The translations under genes and the position numbers were made by a program. This document shows, one piece after another, positions 48,801-61,935 of a stretch of 64,000 nt of DNA. Each line of letters opens with the position of its first letter. Positions within the stretch are counted from its first letter, which is position 1. The notes under the pieces are model-generated. The model was not told where the DNA came from. It searched no databases and saw nothing but the letters and a program-made list of their open reading frames with translations. Location of the stretch: positions 186,001-250,000 of the forward strand of contig VWZS01008810.1 in assembly GCA_013397075.1 (NCBI GenBank), read 5' to 3'. Source of the stretch: Rhabdornis inornatus (taxonomy: Eukaryota; Chordata; Aves; Passeriformes; Rhabdornithidae).

Positions 48801-51800
48801 AGATATTTATCCATAGTCATTGATTCTTAATTCCATCCTGGTCTTTTGGCTTTGGTAAGCACATTTAAATATCTCCTCTGAGGTGCTGCAATCTGCCTAC
48901 ACTTCCAGTACATTGTGGACAGCTAGAGTTTATAATGGGTACAGGCAGCTTCCTCCAGATTCTGAAATGGGTTGCAGGGCAAAAATTACTAAATTAATTC
49001 CAGCTGCTCTAGCCCAAGACTAGAAGCTAGATTGTTGGATCACCCTTTGATGCTACTTTCATATTAATTCACCTTGGTAAGAGGCAAAAATTATTAACTT
49101 GAATGCAGAGCCATGCTGACGGCTTCAGTGTTGCTGTGCATTGTGGAGGGATCAGCACACTGAGTGATATTTGATTTCTCCATGAAGTTCCATCCATGGA
49201 GTTCTGCATCTTCCAAATTTTTTGTTCAGCTTATTGTAAAGGAGAAGAAACGCAGTTTAGTGCAAGTGGACAAGGGAGGGACTAAGGCTGTTGTGTATTC
49301 AGTCAAGACAACAGTTTTGACCTTCAGAGCAGTAAGTAACTTGTTGGACCTGTCCTGCAGCTGCTGTCTGGATGGAGACATTTCTTTCCTATTCACTGTG
49401 AGTCATGGTCACAATTCATCTTCATTACACTCGAGCTGCACCAGCCAGTAGAGAACTTCTGTGTGCAATCCCTGAGACATCCCAGGCTGAGCAAGTGATG
49501 GGCAGGAGGGGAGAAGACCTGGGTGCAGCAAATGGCATCCAGCAGCGACATGGTTACAGTAGTTGGTGCCACTGGAGCACTGCAGCTGGGCTGCTGAAGG
49601 GTTCCATAGTGCCTGGCATTTTCTTAGACAACATGTACCAATCTTCTGTGAATTAACTTTTTTTTTTTACCTTACCTGGTTCCAATTTCTTGCTCTTATA
49701 TGGCTCAGAAAATGTCCAAACTGGGCATTCTGAAAAACAGAACTGATGCAGGGGGTAAAACTGGATAAAGTCTTCACTTTACATTGCATTTACGTATTCT
49801 TTTGCATCACAAAAAAGTGAACTGAAAACATTACTGAAGTTGTTTACAAACAAAAAGTAGGCAAAAAATGTCATGTGAAGAAGCACAAAAAATCCAGACG
49901 ATTATCCACTCAAGAGAAAGTTTTAAAAGATCTCTTCTTAAATAAGAATAGGAAAAATATCAGTTAAAAAACCCCAGTGCTAGCAAAGTCCTAAGTCAAA
50001 CACGTAAAAACTGACAAATCAATATATGTTAAGGTGCTATGTAAACCATGTAGGTCTAAAAAAGTAAGGCAAATTGAGGGAAATGCCTAGTTTTATTTGA
50101 GGATATCAGACAAGTAAGTGTTTCAGAGCCTTGATGGAAAGAAATCCTATAATATGAAGGTACAAAGTATGTATGAATAACAGAGGAAGTTTCCCACTGG
50201 AGTAAAGTTCCTATACTACAGGAGTGAAGAACTCACACTATCAGGAAGAAGCCACAATCCCTGATCTAAGCAGAAAGAATGAAAACCCACAGCTCTTCTG
50301 TCTGCTGCTCCATCTGGGTCTGGATGGGGGTTGTGAGATGCTGAAGGGAACCAAAAGACTGCAAATGCAAAAAACACATAATAAGGTGTGGTGAAAAGAA
50401 CAGATGTTTAGACCTTTTGAGATATTCCCTTTTGTATTCTCCCTGGCCTTGGGTGTTTCCTGGCATTGGGTGCTTCCAGATGTGTGATAAAAAGCTGGGT
50501 GAGCTGTTGCTGAGCCCTAGCATGGATATTTTTAGCTATGGGAAAGCTCATACTCCTTTTTCACATCCCCACCACTGCATTGTACTGCGAGTTTCCTGAG
50601 TGAGAGGACACTGCATTTTGTGTACTTGAAGGTCAAATGGCCCCTTAGCTGAGGCTTATGTTTGCTTGTTTCTGGTAAACAGTGCTATTTCGCTTGCTTG
50701 AGTTTGTTTAGTGAGTCTGTGTGTCCTTGTGCTGCTCATACCCAAAAATCAAACAAGGTGCGACTGTAGGGGCTTCTTGTCACTCTGCAGCCTGAAGGTG
50801 AACAAGTTGACCTACCCAACCCTGAGGTGAAGCTAGTTAGCAGAAATGCAGTTACGAGAGGACTCACAAGGGAAATGACAAGAAAAATGGACCATGTGTC
50901 CCTCCCTGCCTCTGCACATGACAGCAGCTCCTCTTGTTCCGAGGCCAGTGGCAAAGCGCAGCTGGAATCCGTGTCCAACGCCGCAGAAGATGATGCTGCG
51001 CTGCTCCTGCACAGCTGGTTACCATCTCCTCTGCATTGTTGGATCCACACAAGATAGCCTTGTTTTTCTTCAGTAAAGCCAGGTTTTGATCTTTTGAGGC
51101 TGCTGTGTTTTCAAGGCTTTGGGGTTTTTTGTGTTTTGTTGTTTTGGGCTTTTTTTGTGGCTTGAAAGCATTTAACTACTCGTCTTTCTCAAGGCCATAA
51201 AATGTTGGCATTGAGAAATAAAGGAGAATTTTTTTTGTTTTGAGTGCTGGTGTGAATCACTGACAAATAGCGAAGAAATGAGCCTCCATTAATCATAGTC
51301 CTTGTGCAAAGCAAATACTGAGCAGGCGCGTGTTGGGGAGTGTCGTATGTCAGGTCTGCTTTCAGACAAGGCTGGTGTGGAAGCCTTCTTTGTTGCACTG
51401 TGCAGCACTGCTCGTTCTGTTCTACAGATGCTCGTTTTATTAGGGGTTAGCTAAACACCAAGACTCCTTCGGAAGGCAATTGCCCCTTTGCTTCCACCCC
51501 TGCAGTTTCTCAGATAGATGGATACAGTCTGACAACCATAGAGAACAAGGTGAAGCCTGCAGAGAACGTGACAGTCCAGTAATTTCCCCCCTCACTCTCT
51601 GTACCCAGAGGTACACCTCACCATTTTCAAAATCATTTCATAAATAAAATTTGTATTTTTTGTACAGTACTTAGAATAGAATAAAATCTTTGAGTAAAAA
51701 TAGGGGAACAATTGAAATACTGTAAGAGTTTGTATTTTTCATATCTGAATTCTTGTGTTTCAGATTTTTGATGCTGATTTAATCTAAGTTTTCTTTCAGA

Positions 51801-52571
51801 AGTCCAGAGATAATGAAATATGGCAGTGGTTAGAGAACTTCATTATATGCTGAGGGAAGCAAAGGCAGTATGTGATTAGGAAATCTGCTAAAGAAAAATA
51901 ATCTCAGTTGTTTGTCCTTTAGAATCTAATGTCTTTGGAGCAAATTTTAGTCCCTGATTTTTAGATGAGTTAGTAAGGGAATATCCATTACCCAGTAGAC
52001 TTAAGGATTTTAGTATAATGAAACAAAAATCAAGGTATCAATCTAAAAAATAAATTGTTTTTCCTTTCTTTTACAGCATTTAAGAAATGTCACTTGACAC
52101 AATATATGGTGGTTAAGTTTCTCTAGCAATGGGAAATAAGGTGATCTGTGTGAGAGAAAATTATATCATGTCTGGCTCTTTAGTCTAACAGCTTGTGCAG
52201 ATAAAAGGGGAATCAAAAGAGCATTCCAAGTGTCAGCAGTTCATGTGGTGGGAGTGATCTCCTTCACCAGTATTCTGCCATCTTACAATGGCCAGAGACA
52301 TTATATAAAGCCAAAAATGAGATTTTACATATAATTTCTGGACCCAAAAGAGCTATAGGAGGCATGAGAGGTTTCCTACAGTGATGCCAGAAGGAGAGTA
52401 GTAACTGTCTCAGTTCTGCAGCTGTTGGGTGGGTGACCTGCCCAGCACCTGATCTGCCCCTCACTGGTAGCCCACAGAGCCCCAGCCCAGGAGACAAGAG
52501 ACAGCCCTGCCCTCACACAAGCCCTGTGCTCCCTTGGAGTCCAGCTTTCAAACCATGAGTGAGTTCTGTCC

Positions 52572-52650
52572 TTATATACATATGTTTGTATATATGTGTG
52601 TATATATGTCTGTGTTTGTATGTATGCATATGTATATATTCAGATATAGC
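52572..52650 (+). repeat. (TA/TG)n low-complexity tract
   Basis: Alternating pyrimidine-purine sequence of the TATATGTG type with imperfect periodicity, typical intronic simple repeat. Overlapping Tyr/His/Cys-rich frames on both strands come from this composition. Confidence 0.85.
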
Positions 52651-54116
52651 ACTTGTCAGCACTTTCCAGCACTTATCTTCTGGAGAAGAGGAAAACCACA
52701 AGCAATTCTTTCAGACGTGTTTTTGACATAAATTCCAAGGCGTCCCACTTTATCATATTTCTTCCATACGTGCTTGGTAGCTGAACTCCTGTTACTCCAG
52801 TTTTTCAGTTGCCGCTGAAATAGAATTATGTAGAGGGAGTGTTTCTTCCAAGGTTTGTTTTTTATTCACTTGTAAAGAATTGAAGAGGAGAACCATCTAA
52901 ACTCACACTGAAGTGTTTTACATTAATTGAATTTTGCTTAGGTGTCGAAATAATTTAGGTTGATTTTGCTGATTTTGAGATACTCCATGCATTTTAGAAA
53001 ACTGACTTGGTTGGATTACTCAGCAACACTGCTAAACGCAGAGACTGCAGCATTGAGATTGAATTCAGCGCTCCTTCATGTCAGTAGGGGTCCTTATACT
53101 TGGAGCTGAACTGACTCTCCAGACCCAGTCCTGTTGCAACAGATCTGAGGATTCATCCTTTTGCCTCCAGCACCCAAACCAAAATGCCTGGATCAGTAGT
53201 CTGGTTGTCTCCAGCTCTGTCCCATAGTCAGGAAAAACAGGGGCTCAGTAGGATTGAGAGCAGCCTTAGGTAGCGTCTTTCTTCACTGACTGTAGGAGAA
53301 ATTAAAGTCTCAGGTAGGCACCTTCATGCAGCAGGATGGACCTCGGGCAGAGCACCTGCGTGGCGTGGGTAGAGTTCTGCAAAGTCATCTTTCAGTGCAG
53401 CATCACCAAATACAGCTCTCAAAAGCTTAAAAGCAGCGTGTCTGACTTCACTAGAGGGAGGAGGAAGGGAAGGCAAAACAGGTTTTGTTGTCCTGCTCCA
53501 CATTTACTGCATTAGCTCTAACAACCTCTCAATTTTCTCGTCCAGTGAAGCAGCAACGTCAGTTGTCTGCATAGCTTCTCACCTCCTCTACTGTTTGGAT
53601 GGAAGCTGCAGCTTTTCCAGAATGATGACAGAAAAGAGCTGGATTTGGCACAAAGCTTCGAGAGTTCTCTACAAACAGCATCTTCAGTTTGTGCCTGAAA
53701 AAAATGGGAGTTCAGTTTGTCTCAGTAGATAGCCATCATCTAATGTGTGCTACAATGTTTTGCTTAGGCACCCAGCAGCGAACAAATTGTGCTCCACAGA
53801 AATGTAGCCAGGCATCAGAACACAGAAAAAGAGTTATTTATGCCTTGGGTTTGGCTTTTTTTAAAATTTGTCCTTACCACCAGAAGAAAAAGTAACACAA
53901 AGGTCCTTCTTGCGAGCTGCAGCATTATACTGCTAAAGCAGTAAATGTGGTGATATGCAAACAATATGTCACTTCTTAGAAACTGTTGTAGTTGGTCTCC
54001 TTGAAATCATGACAATGAACACAAAAATTAATTGTCACATTGTTGAGAGAATTAATAAGGAATACCTTGTTCTTTTCATCATTATATATATTATATATAA
54101 TATAAATATTACTAAG

Positions 54117-54188
54117 ATGCTAAATTTTAAGAGATGACTTGCAGTTAAGCATGTATCTAACTGCAAATCATCTCTTAAAATTTAGCAT
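54117..54188 (+). repeat. Near-perfect 31-bp inverted repeat (hairpin)
   Basis: Arms 54117-54147 and 54158-54188 are reverse complements at 30 of 31 positions, separated by a 10-base loop (AGCATGTATC). An AT-rich stretch lies just upstream. Transcribed as part of KCNB2 intron 2 it would form a long stable stem of roughly microRNA-precursor size, although nearly perfect pairing is atypical of old microRNAs. It could also be a recent template-switch palindrome or the remnant of a small inverted-repeat element. No mature-product evidence can be read from sequence. Confidence 0.9.
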
Positions 54189-57054
54189 TTGACTAAAATT
54201 ATTGGTTTGGTGAAATAGAGATGAGATACAGCACCTTTTTTGTGATCCAAACTCCATTCAGTCGATAGTTTCATACAGATGTGATAGACTTTGTAATTCA
54301 TCTGCGTTTAAGATAAAATTTCAATTTCCAAGCACTAACTCAAAACATGTTGAATTTAATCAGGAGAATAGTACTGTTAAATGGTCCTCACAGGCAAAGA
54401 AATAGAAAATAAATCAAAAAAGCTTATACCACACCATGGAGAAAATTAGAAGGAGTCAAAGATATTGTGGCAATGTCATAATATATAAGTTATGCCTAAG
54501 GGACAAAATTCCAAAATTCATTCTCACATATATATCTCTCATAGATATTAATGGTTTCTGGTAAGACTAGTGACCTTATAGCCTGGTCATTTTTGCAGTG
54601 CTTGATTTTTATCACCAGTGTAATATTCGAGCTTTCTGTTGTGTAGTCAGCCTAGGAGATGAATCTGCCCTACCCAGAATTAGCTAGTAGGGTATTTTTA
54701 TAAATCAAAGCATATATTGGCAATGGAAATAGTAGTTTCTTCTCCTCAGTCACTACCCAAAAATTACATTGCAAGTGCATCACATAAGCAGCACACCTAC
54801 AGGCTGATCATGACTGTTTTCAAAGCTCCTTGTCACAGCTGATACAGAATTTTAAATACTGAGAGTACAGGGAGGTCCTCCAAACCCTGAGGTGTTTGAC
54901 TTTGTTTCAGTGACACAATCTGAAATTGAACTGGTATAGTTAATTGATTTTTGGGGAGGTTCATTTTATTTTTTTCTGAGTATCTCACAAACGGTTGCTG
55001 CATTGTAGGGAAGGAAGCAGGAATTGTTGGTATTGGCCACCTGAGGGTTTGCTGACAGGAATAATGAGGTAGCTCAGAGCATCCTGAAATGCTGGTGGGA
55101 TAGTCAGCAAATCACTTTTGACTGCTTCAAGCTGGAGCCAAATGTTTCATATTTACATTGTGTTCATCTATGGAGAATTAATCTGGTACTCCAGAAGGGT
55201 GGAAACTGCTTAAGAATCTGTTACACTGGGTCCCAAACTGCCAATACTGTGGATGTCATGCTTCCAGGAATAAAAGCATATGTGCCCATTTTTAATTCAG
55301 AGTCTTTAAATATGTCTTCTGCTGTAAGAATAATTTGCTAGTCTGCATAAACTTTTCTATTGCTGTTTCTGTTGAGCAACATAGGGGCAGACTGTGCTCT
55401 ATATTTTTCTCAATTGCATCCCATTGCTATAATTTTATTTTATTAGCTATGAGATGGTTTGGATCATGTGTAGTCTCAGGACTTAACACTTGTTGTGTAA
55501 TGAACTGGCAGTATCAGGCACATGAAAGAGAAAATTTCACTCTAACTTGAAAACCTTCTCTTGTTGACACCTGACACAAGGAAAAAAAATACTGAGCTTA
55601 GGAAAACAACAGAATAGTGGATAGGGATCAAAGGACACCTGACAGATGGAAGAATGGCGATTGTTTTGACAGCTGAAAAATGACAGAAATTAAATCTTTT
55701 TCTAACTCTGGACAGACCTAGAATTTACTACATATTTCAAGTTGTCTTGCTCATGGCTCTTCTGACTAGATCAGGACTGGCCACAGAAATCAAGTGCATT
55801 GTTCTGACCATGCACAGTGAAAGATGGGTTAGGGAACTGAATCACTTAATCAGAGATATACTCTTAGTTGAGGACTGAAATTCCCATTGTGGCTAAAAAC
55901 AGTTAAGCTAGATTTTGACTTGGGCAGAAATGGAGCTAGTTTGAGTCCAGAATGTTAAATGGGAGGAAATGCAGGGTTCTTGCCAAAGTTTTGTGCAAGA
56001 AAAACTAATTAGTCGGGCAGGGCTTGCCTTGTTAATTTTACTGAAAAGACATTATCAGGATCACAGGCATGAACAGACATGTAGATGTGTACAAAAATGA
56101 TGCACAACAGTTGTTTGCCTACTGAGTTAATAGTTTAATGGGAAAAAACAAGCAACCACTGTAGCTGGTCTACTCTGACTTTATATTGACTGAAAGAAAA
56201 TGGAGAAATTATATAGAATAAGAAGAAAGTAGAGCTTTACTAATTCAGAATTGGCTTCATAATGGAGTCTTGCTGTAATCTGGCTTTTAGATGAATGGTT
56301 TCTGTTTATATGCTCTCTGGGATAATAGTTGCTTTTGCTTTTGTAGGATGTGAGCCAGCCTCTTGGGAATTTCTGAAAACTTTCTTACATCCTTTAAATA
56401 TTCTTCTAAGAATTTAGCATAGATATTTGAGCAAATGAAAAGAGCAAGCAGTTTTCATTAGGCTCATGACTTAACCTTAAGGCTGTTTAAGGGTCATAAA
56501 CAGGGATTTGTGCCACAGTTGATACCAATTTCCTTGTGATAGGTCTTGAAAATAGGATATGAGGTTTAGAAATGGACAGACGTATCAGGTGAGTGAGAAA
56601 ATTCTTGGATTTTTCAGGTTGATAGGAAACAGACATCTTATGGAAATGGCAATATTTTGCATTACATTTTATTTTGCACTGGTTTTTACATAAGGAGCTT
56701 ACTGTAAGAGCTCAGTTCTGGAAAGAGAGTGCAATTGAGTGCAGTGAGGTAGAATCCAAGCAAAATAACACTGACACAGGGTTTGGGTTAGGTATTTACT
56801 CTCTGAATTTACAGCCTATCATAGGGAGAAGAGATAGTATGCAATATTCTACAGTATATGAAGCTGCCAGTGAAAGAGAGGTTTGAGAGTTAGAAGTAAA
56901 AATCGTCATTGCCTGACAAATCCCCACAACTAATTTACTGAGAGCTGGTGTCACTTTCTGGGAGTTGCTGTTGCCTTCCCCAGCTCACTCCCTGCCCCCA
57001 GTACGGTTTTGCCAAGGACTACAAAGGCTCTGGGCTCTTAGCTTGCTTTAGAAA

Positions 57055-57069
57055 ATATATATATATATA
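57055..57069 (+). repeat. (TA)n microsatellite
   Basis: About seven TA steps, 70 bases before the 75-bp minisatellite. Confidence 0.85.
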
Positions 57070-57140
57070 GTCAACGTAGTGAAGCAAAAGTTTTCAACAG
57101 AAATCCAAGAAAATAAAAAAATGTAAAGTGTAAAATGTGT

Positions 57141-57350
57141 GCAATGTGAACTGGAGTGGTGGGGCTTGCCACCACAGCGTGTCCCTTAGCCCTGCAGTGA
57201 CCAGAGCTGCAGTGTGCAATATAAACCAGAGTGGTTGGGCTTGTCACCACAGTGTGTCCCTTAGCCCTGCAGTGATCAGAGCTGCAGCCTGCAATGTAAA
57301 CTGGAGTGGTGGGGCTTGTCACCACAGCATGTCCCTTAGCCCTGCAGTGA
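57141..57350 (+). repeat. 75-bp minisatellite, 2.8 copies
   Basis: Copies start at 57141, 57216 and 57291 (third copy 60 bases long), each beginning GCAAT and containing GTCCCTTAGCCCTGCAGTGA. They differ at only a few positions. Because 75 is a multiple of three and no stop falls in the used frames, both strands keep an open frame with a 25-residue period (57137-57439 plus, 57071-57370 minus). I regard both as consequences of the repeat, not genes. The unit is GC-richer than its surroundings and matches no element I recognise. Confidence 0.95.
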
Positions 57351-60300
57351 CGTCTGATAAGCACAGTCACACGTCTGTGTCAGCTAATACTATTACAAGG
57401 CTCCAGAGTGGTAAAACAGCAGGCTGCCAGATACATTAAGTACCCATATGGTAGGCTTGCTTACCTGTCCTTCCTCTCCCCTCCACTTTTGCTTTCCAGC
57501 ACCTATGCTTTAAAAGAGTTCATTAAAAAAATGATTCAAATGCTAAGGCCTGAATTTCCAAGGCTGTTGCATTTATTCAGAATAGTCCTCAGCCTTTCCG
57601 TGTGTATGCACAGATTATAGATTTAAACTCCCACACCATTCCCAGGATAACGACATAAACTCAAAGCATAAGTGTGGACTATCTAATTTTAGTCAGGTGG
57701 CAGTAAATTTTCCTGCATAAATGCAGCATGTGATCTTTCTCTAAGGAGAAAACAAAACAACTAAATATACTGCTCACTGTAACCCCTTTGCCAAAGCAGA
57801 ACATCAGCTGCTACTTTAAAAAGTTTTTTCTTTAGCTTCAGTTTTTCTTCATGAGTATAAAATGGTTGTCATAGATTATGCATACAGAGCAAAGAAAAAA
57901 AGGCAGAAAAGGATGAAAAAATTATTTCTTGTATTTTCTCCTTGTCCAAATCAATCTCCATCGCATATTATGAAATGATACTTGGCAATGGTAAGCACTG
58001 AATTTGCTACCACCTTAACATATGTATTTATTTCTGTTAATTTTTCTTCACATGAGAATGGGCAACAGCAGAAGATGGGAATGCAAGAACAAGTATCAGG
58101 AAATCCTGCTGTAATCATCTTCTCAATTTAAAAAGTAGCTGTCTAAAGAAAGAAAAATACGTTTGTATTATCCCAGAAAATTTATTCCAGGAATATGTAT
58201 GCAAGATTGTCAAGAATTATGGCTGACAAATATGTGTAACATGTAGTGCCTGGGCTCAGTTTCTGTATGTTATTAGGTAGCATCACTTTCAACTAATTTT
58301 AGAAGAACTTTATAACCAAAAGTTGTAGCCTGCTGTCTGCATTCATACCTACATCATTGACATCAGTGAACTGCTCACAAAATACAATAAGGAAGTGTAA
58401 AACCTGGTCCTTTATGTACATAAGAATGAAAAATATGTTTAAAACAGGTTGTGCAACTATCTTTTGAAAGAGATCCTTTCTTAGTCCATCTGAAGGATTA
58501 TGATGTATTTTAGAGAGATTTTGGGGTACAGTGAATATCTGACAGATAAGGTGATTTCCTTGCTGTATTAAGCTGAGCAGAGGACTCAGAAGACATGAAC
58601 ACTATAAGTGGCTGTAATCTGCTTTGATGGGTTTAGAAAGTCAACAGACAAAAATAATACAAGAGGTCATTAAACAGCAGTGTGCAAAGTTTGGTGTCAT
58701 CAAGATGTCTGATGCCATGTGCTGGATGTCCTGAAGTATTCACTGAACCTAGGTCATGAAACCCAAGGCAGGATATTGACAACAGAGTAAAGCTTGTAAG
58801 ATCTATGTGGAGAGGCTTAGACACACTATGAGATTACGTTTGTTGGCTGAAAGAGCAATGTCAAAGCCCACACAAGCATAACTGAACATTTTGAAGCAGA
58901 GTAGTAAATTCTCAGAGTCTCAAAACATAAAATTGAATGCTGTGTTGGCTTCCTTTAAGACAGTTCTAGAATACCTTTAAGCTCTGTGCTTGAAACTGAG
59001 CTGGAAATTTTCTTGGAAAAGAAAGTTTCTGCCTATTTTTGTCCAATCGTCCAATCAGTACTTTCAAATAAACAACATAAAAACCACGAGTAGAATAGCA
59101 CAAAGAACACCAGATTTTGGTGATTCTTGTTAATTGAATGGTTATGCTTGCTCCTGTGGATACATGTCTCAAGATAAGGGGAGGTTCTAAACTTGCCAAC
59201 TATGATCTCAGATTTCTAGGCAGCTGCCTGTAATGTGCATTTTAACACAAGCTCTGTGTAGGACAGGCATAGCCTTCCCTTCTTCCCTTTTCAGTCTCAA
59301 AACAAACAGCAAGTACTGGACAAAGGATGTTCAGAAGGTGACATCTCATGGACCAGCACTAAGTATGGAACAGAGCAAATGACCATCCCTTTGAGGGACT
59401 TGGGGAAATTGCCAGCTCCACACAAGTTTCACATTGGTACTCCAGAGATGTATATTTGACAAACAGGATATGTCAATATCACAGGAAAGTGCAGTTCTCC
59501 GTACAAAGAGCATGCATAGCTTATTCCTGTATTGCAGAAGGGTGTATATAGGAAACAGACAAAAGAAAGTTAAGAAGTGAAGATCCAGAACTAGAAACAG
59601 TTCTGCTGGAGTGCCTGACCATCCATGTCAAGGTCAGATCCAACAGATCATTATAGAATATCCTGTTAACTGCAGTAATTTTTATTTTCTTTTAGCCAAT
59701 CATCAGCTGGAAACTACAATATTTTTCTGTTTCTGTGAAAGTGTGGTTTGTGTACAAGTTACTCAGCAGCTATCAGGAGCTAAGAGACTTGCGTGACAAA
59801 AGCCACGTGAGTAGATAGTAAGGAGATAAATCATGCCATGTTACAAGGAGGAGGAACAGGTGACTGAGTTTCCTTTTTTTCCTGTCATTTTGCCTGCTTG
59901 AGATAAGTCACAGATCACATTTTGTCCAATGCAGAGACTTTTCATCATTTGTGTCTATTGAAGACTTCCATATACAAGCAGGCATAATAGAAAGAAAAGA
60001 ATATGGAAAAAAAAAATAAAAGCAAACATTTCTTCCTGACTCACCCAAAGCCACCTTGTAATGAATTTGGGATTTCTGTTTCTCTCAAATTTGCACATGT
60101 GGGGTACATTTTGATTGGACTGTGCAGGTATTGACTGCTCCTGGGAAATACCTGCCTGCATATTTCCATCTCTGAAAAATACACTGCAAATGAAAAATCA
60201 CTCCTTTCTGAGACCTAAAATGTATGATCCAAATCCAGCACCAGGAAAGAAAGGTTTGAGTACCTAAAATTTGCTCTCAACATTCACATATTTTGGGTAT

Positions 60301-61586
60301 AAATTGTGCCTGCCAAGATGCCTGTCTTCTCTGAATTAAGCAGTATTTCAGGCTTCTAGGGCACTCTCTCACACGCACCACAGTTTTTATGCACGTTAGC
60401 TTTTGTTTACCAGCTGTAAATGACAGATTAGCATTTAAATGCTTTTGTCGCAGTTATATCTGTTTTGGATGTCAAACCAAACAAGCCATTATGTCTCCCT
60501 CAAAATAACACTTGCTGTTGTTCAAAATTATTTCCTGCCATTTCCCCACTCTACAGGGGTGGCTGAGCACAGAACATTTCACAGTACATATTGAATTCTA
60601 AAGTTCATCTGAAATCTATCATTCATGGCAAATTAAGTCTAGCACGTACTGAGAAAGCAGTTGTATTCACTGAGGAACCACGGAAGCATATTCTGAGTAG
60701 CAGGGATTTGTTTGTATAGATTTCCCTATTTTTCCTCTCTTTTTCCTCTTTTCCTTTTTATCCTATCTCCTGATGCTTCATTTTTTCCTTTCTTTCTTCA
60801 GATTGTATTGTCCTCCATTGGCCCAGTTTCTTGTCTTTGCTCCAGTGCAAGTCATCTTCTCTTTGTCTTTCTCCAAGAGTTTCCACACCCATTTGGTTTT
60901 TCCTCCCAAATGTATGGTGACTTTATTCTTTATAGAACTTGTCAGTTATATCTTGTACCCTGTCTCTTGTCTAATTTATTTTCTTCCTGTCTCTACATCA
61001 TGTCCATCAGATCAGTAGTCAGAGTTTATCCATTTCTAGACTTCCCCCTGGTGTAGAGGAAGGATTGGGTCGAATGTTTGAGGGTGACAGGAGTCCTCAG
61101 GAGGATCCCTATGTGACCTGTCCCCATCATGAAAGTACATGAACAGTCTGACCTTGCTGGCTATCTTTATATGCAGGAGATAATCTCAAGAATTTCTCTG
61201 AGTGTGTTGTACTCAGAACAAGTAATTCTTGATCATTTTTACTTTTGCATGAAGGAAGTTTCTGTCTTATCATGCAGCCATTTCTCTGACAACATCATAC
61301 AATTTTAAAACAACTACATGACATTTTTAATCAGTTCACAGTACTTTACATCAAACCTCCAGTAGGAATTTGAGAAATACTTGCTTAAAAAGAGCTGAAG
61401 ATGTGCTGGAGATGTGCATCTAAAATTGGGAACAGCAGCACTGTGAGAAGGCCTTCAGCAACTCTTCACAAGAACTCATGTAAGATCTGCATGTGGTTCT
61501 GGTTCCTGTGAGTGTGGTGACCCTCTGACGTTATGTGTGTTTGATGGAATTGTATAAATTGTATAAATCTCATATCAAAGTTGAAA

Positions 61587-61735
61587 CTCCCCTAACTGTG
61601 TTCAAGGCCAGGTTGGATGAGGCTTTGAGCAACCTGGTTTAATGGAATGAATCCCTCCCCATGGGCAGGGGGGTTGGAATTAGATGGTCTCTGAAGTCTC
61701 TTCCAACCCAAACTGTTCTGATTCCTTGATTGATT
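61587..61735 (+). mobile_element. CR1 LINE 3' terminal fragment (plus strand)
   Basis: Contains the typical CR1 tail: GTGTTCAAGGCCAGGTTGGA, GGCTTTGAGCAACCTGGTTT, CCATGGGCAGGGGGGTTGGA, and TCTTCCAACCCAAACTGTTC. It ends in degenerate copies of the short terminal repeat (near TTCTGATTCCTTGATTGATT). About 150 bases, heavily 5'-truncated as usual for CR1. It differs in subtype from the minus-strand fragment at 28 kb. Confidence 0.92.
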
Positions 61736-61844
61736 TGACACTGAGGAAGGCAATGCTGTGCATTTTTCATGATGTTTAATTGTCTTCAGAAAGATCTTTC
61801 AGAGTCAGACTGACTCAGAAAAAGACTTTATAAATGCACAGTAT

Positions 61845-61935
61845 TAGATTTTATTAGATATTATTAGGTATCTATATATACTATATACTAATATATCTAT
61901 AATCAGTATAATATACTAAGAGGTGTTATTAGGTG
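61845..61935 (+). repeat. AT-rich low complexity with TATTAG repeats
   Basis: Several degenerate copies of TATTAGRT and ATATACTA within about 90 bases of nearly pure A/T. It lies about 110 bases after the CR1 tail. Confidence 0.7.

Noticed and set aside
56586..56594. CAG/GTGAGT, a possible second recursive splice site
   Set aside because: The upstream 60 bases are purine-rich with no pyrimidine tract, so it lacks a usable acceptor.
57071..57439. Repeat proteins on both strands over the minisatellite
   Set aside because: The 75-base period is divisible by three, so open frames persist automatically; no start context or neighbours support translation.
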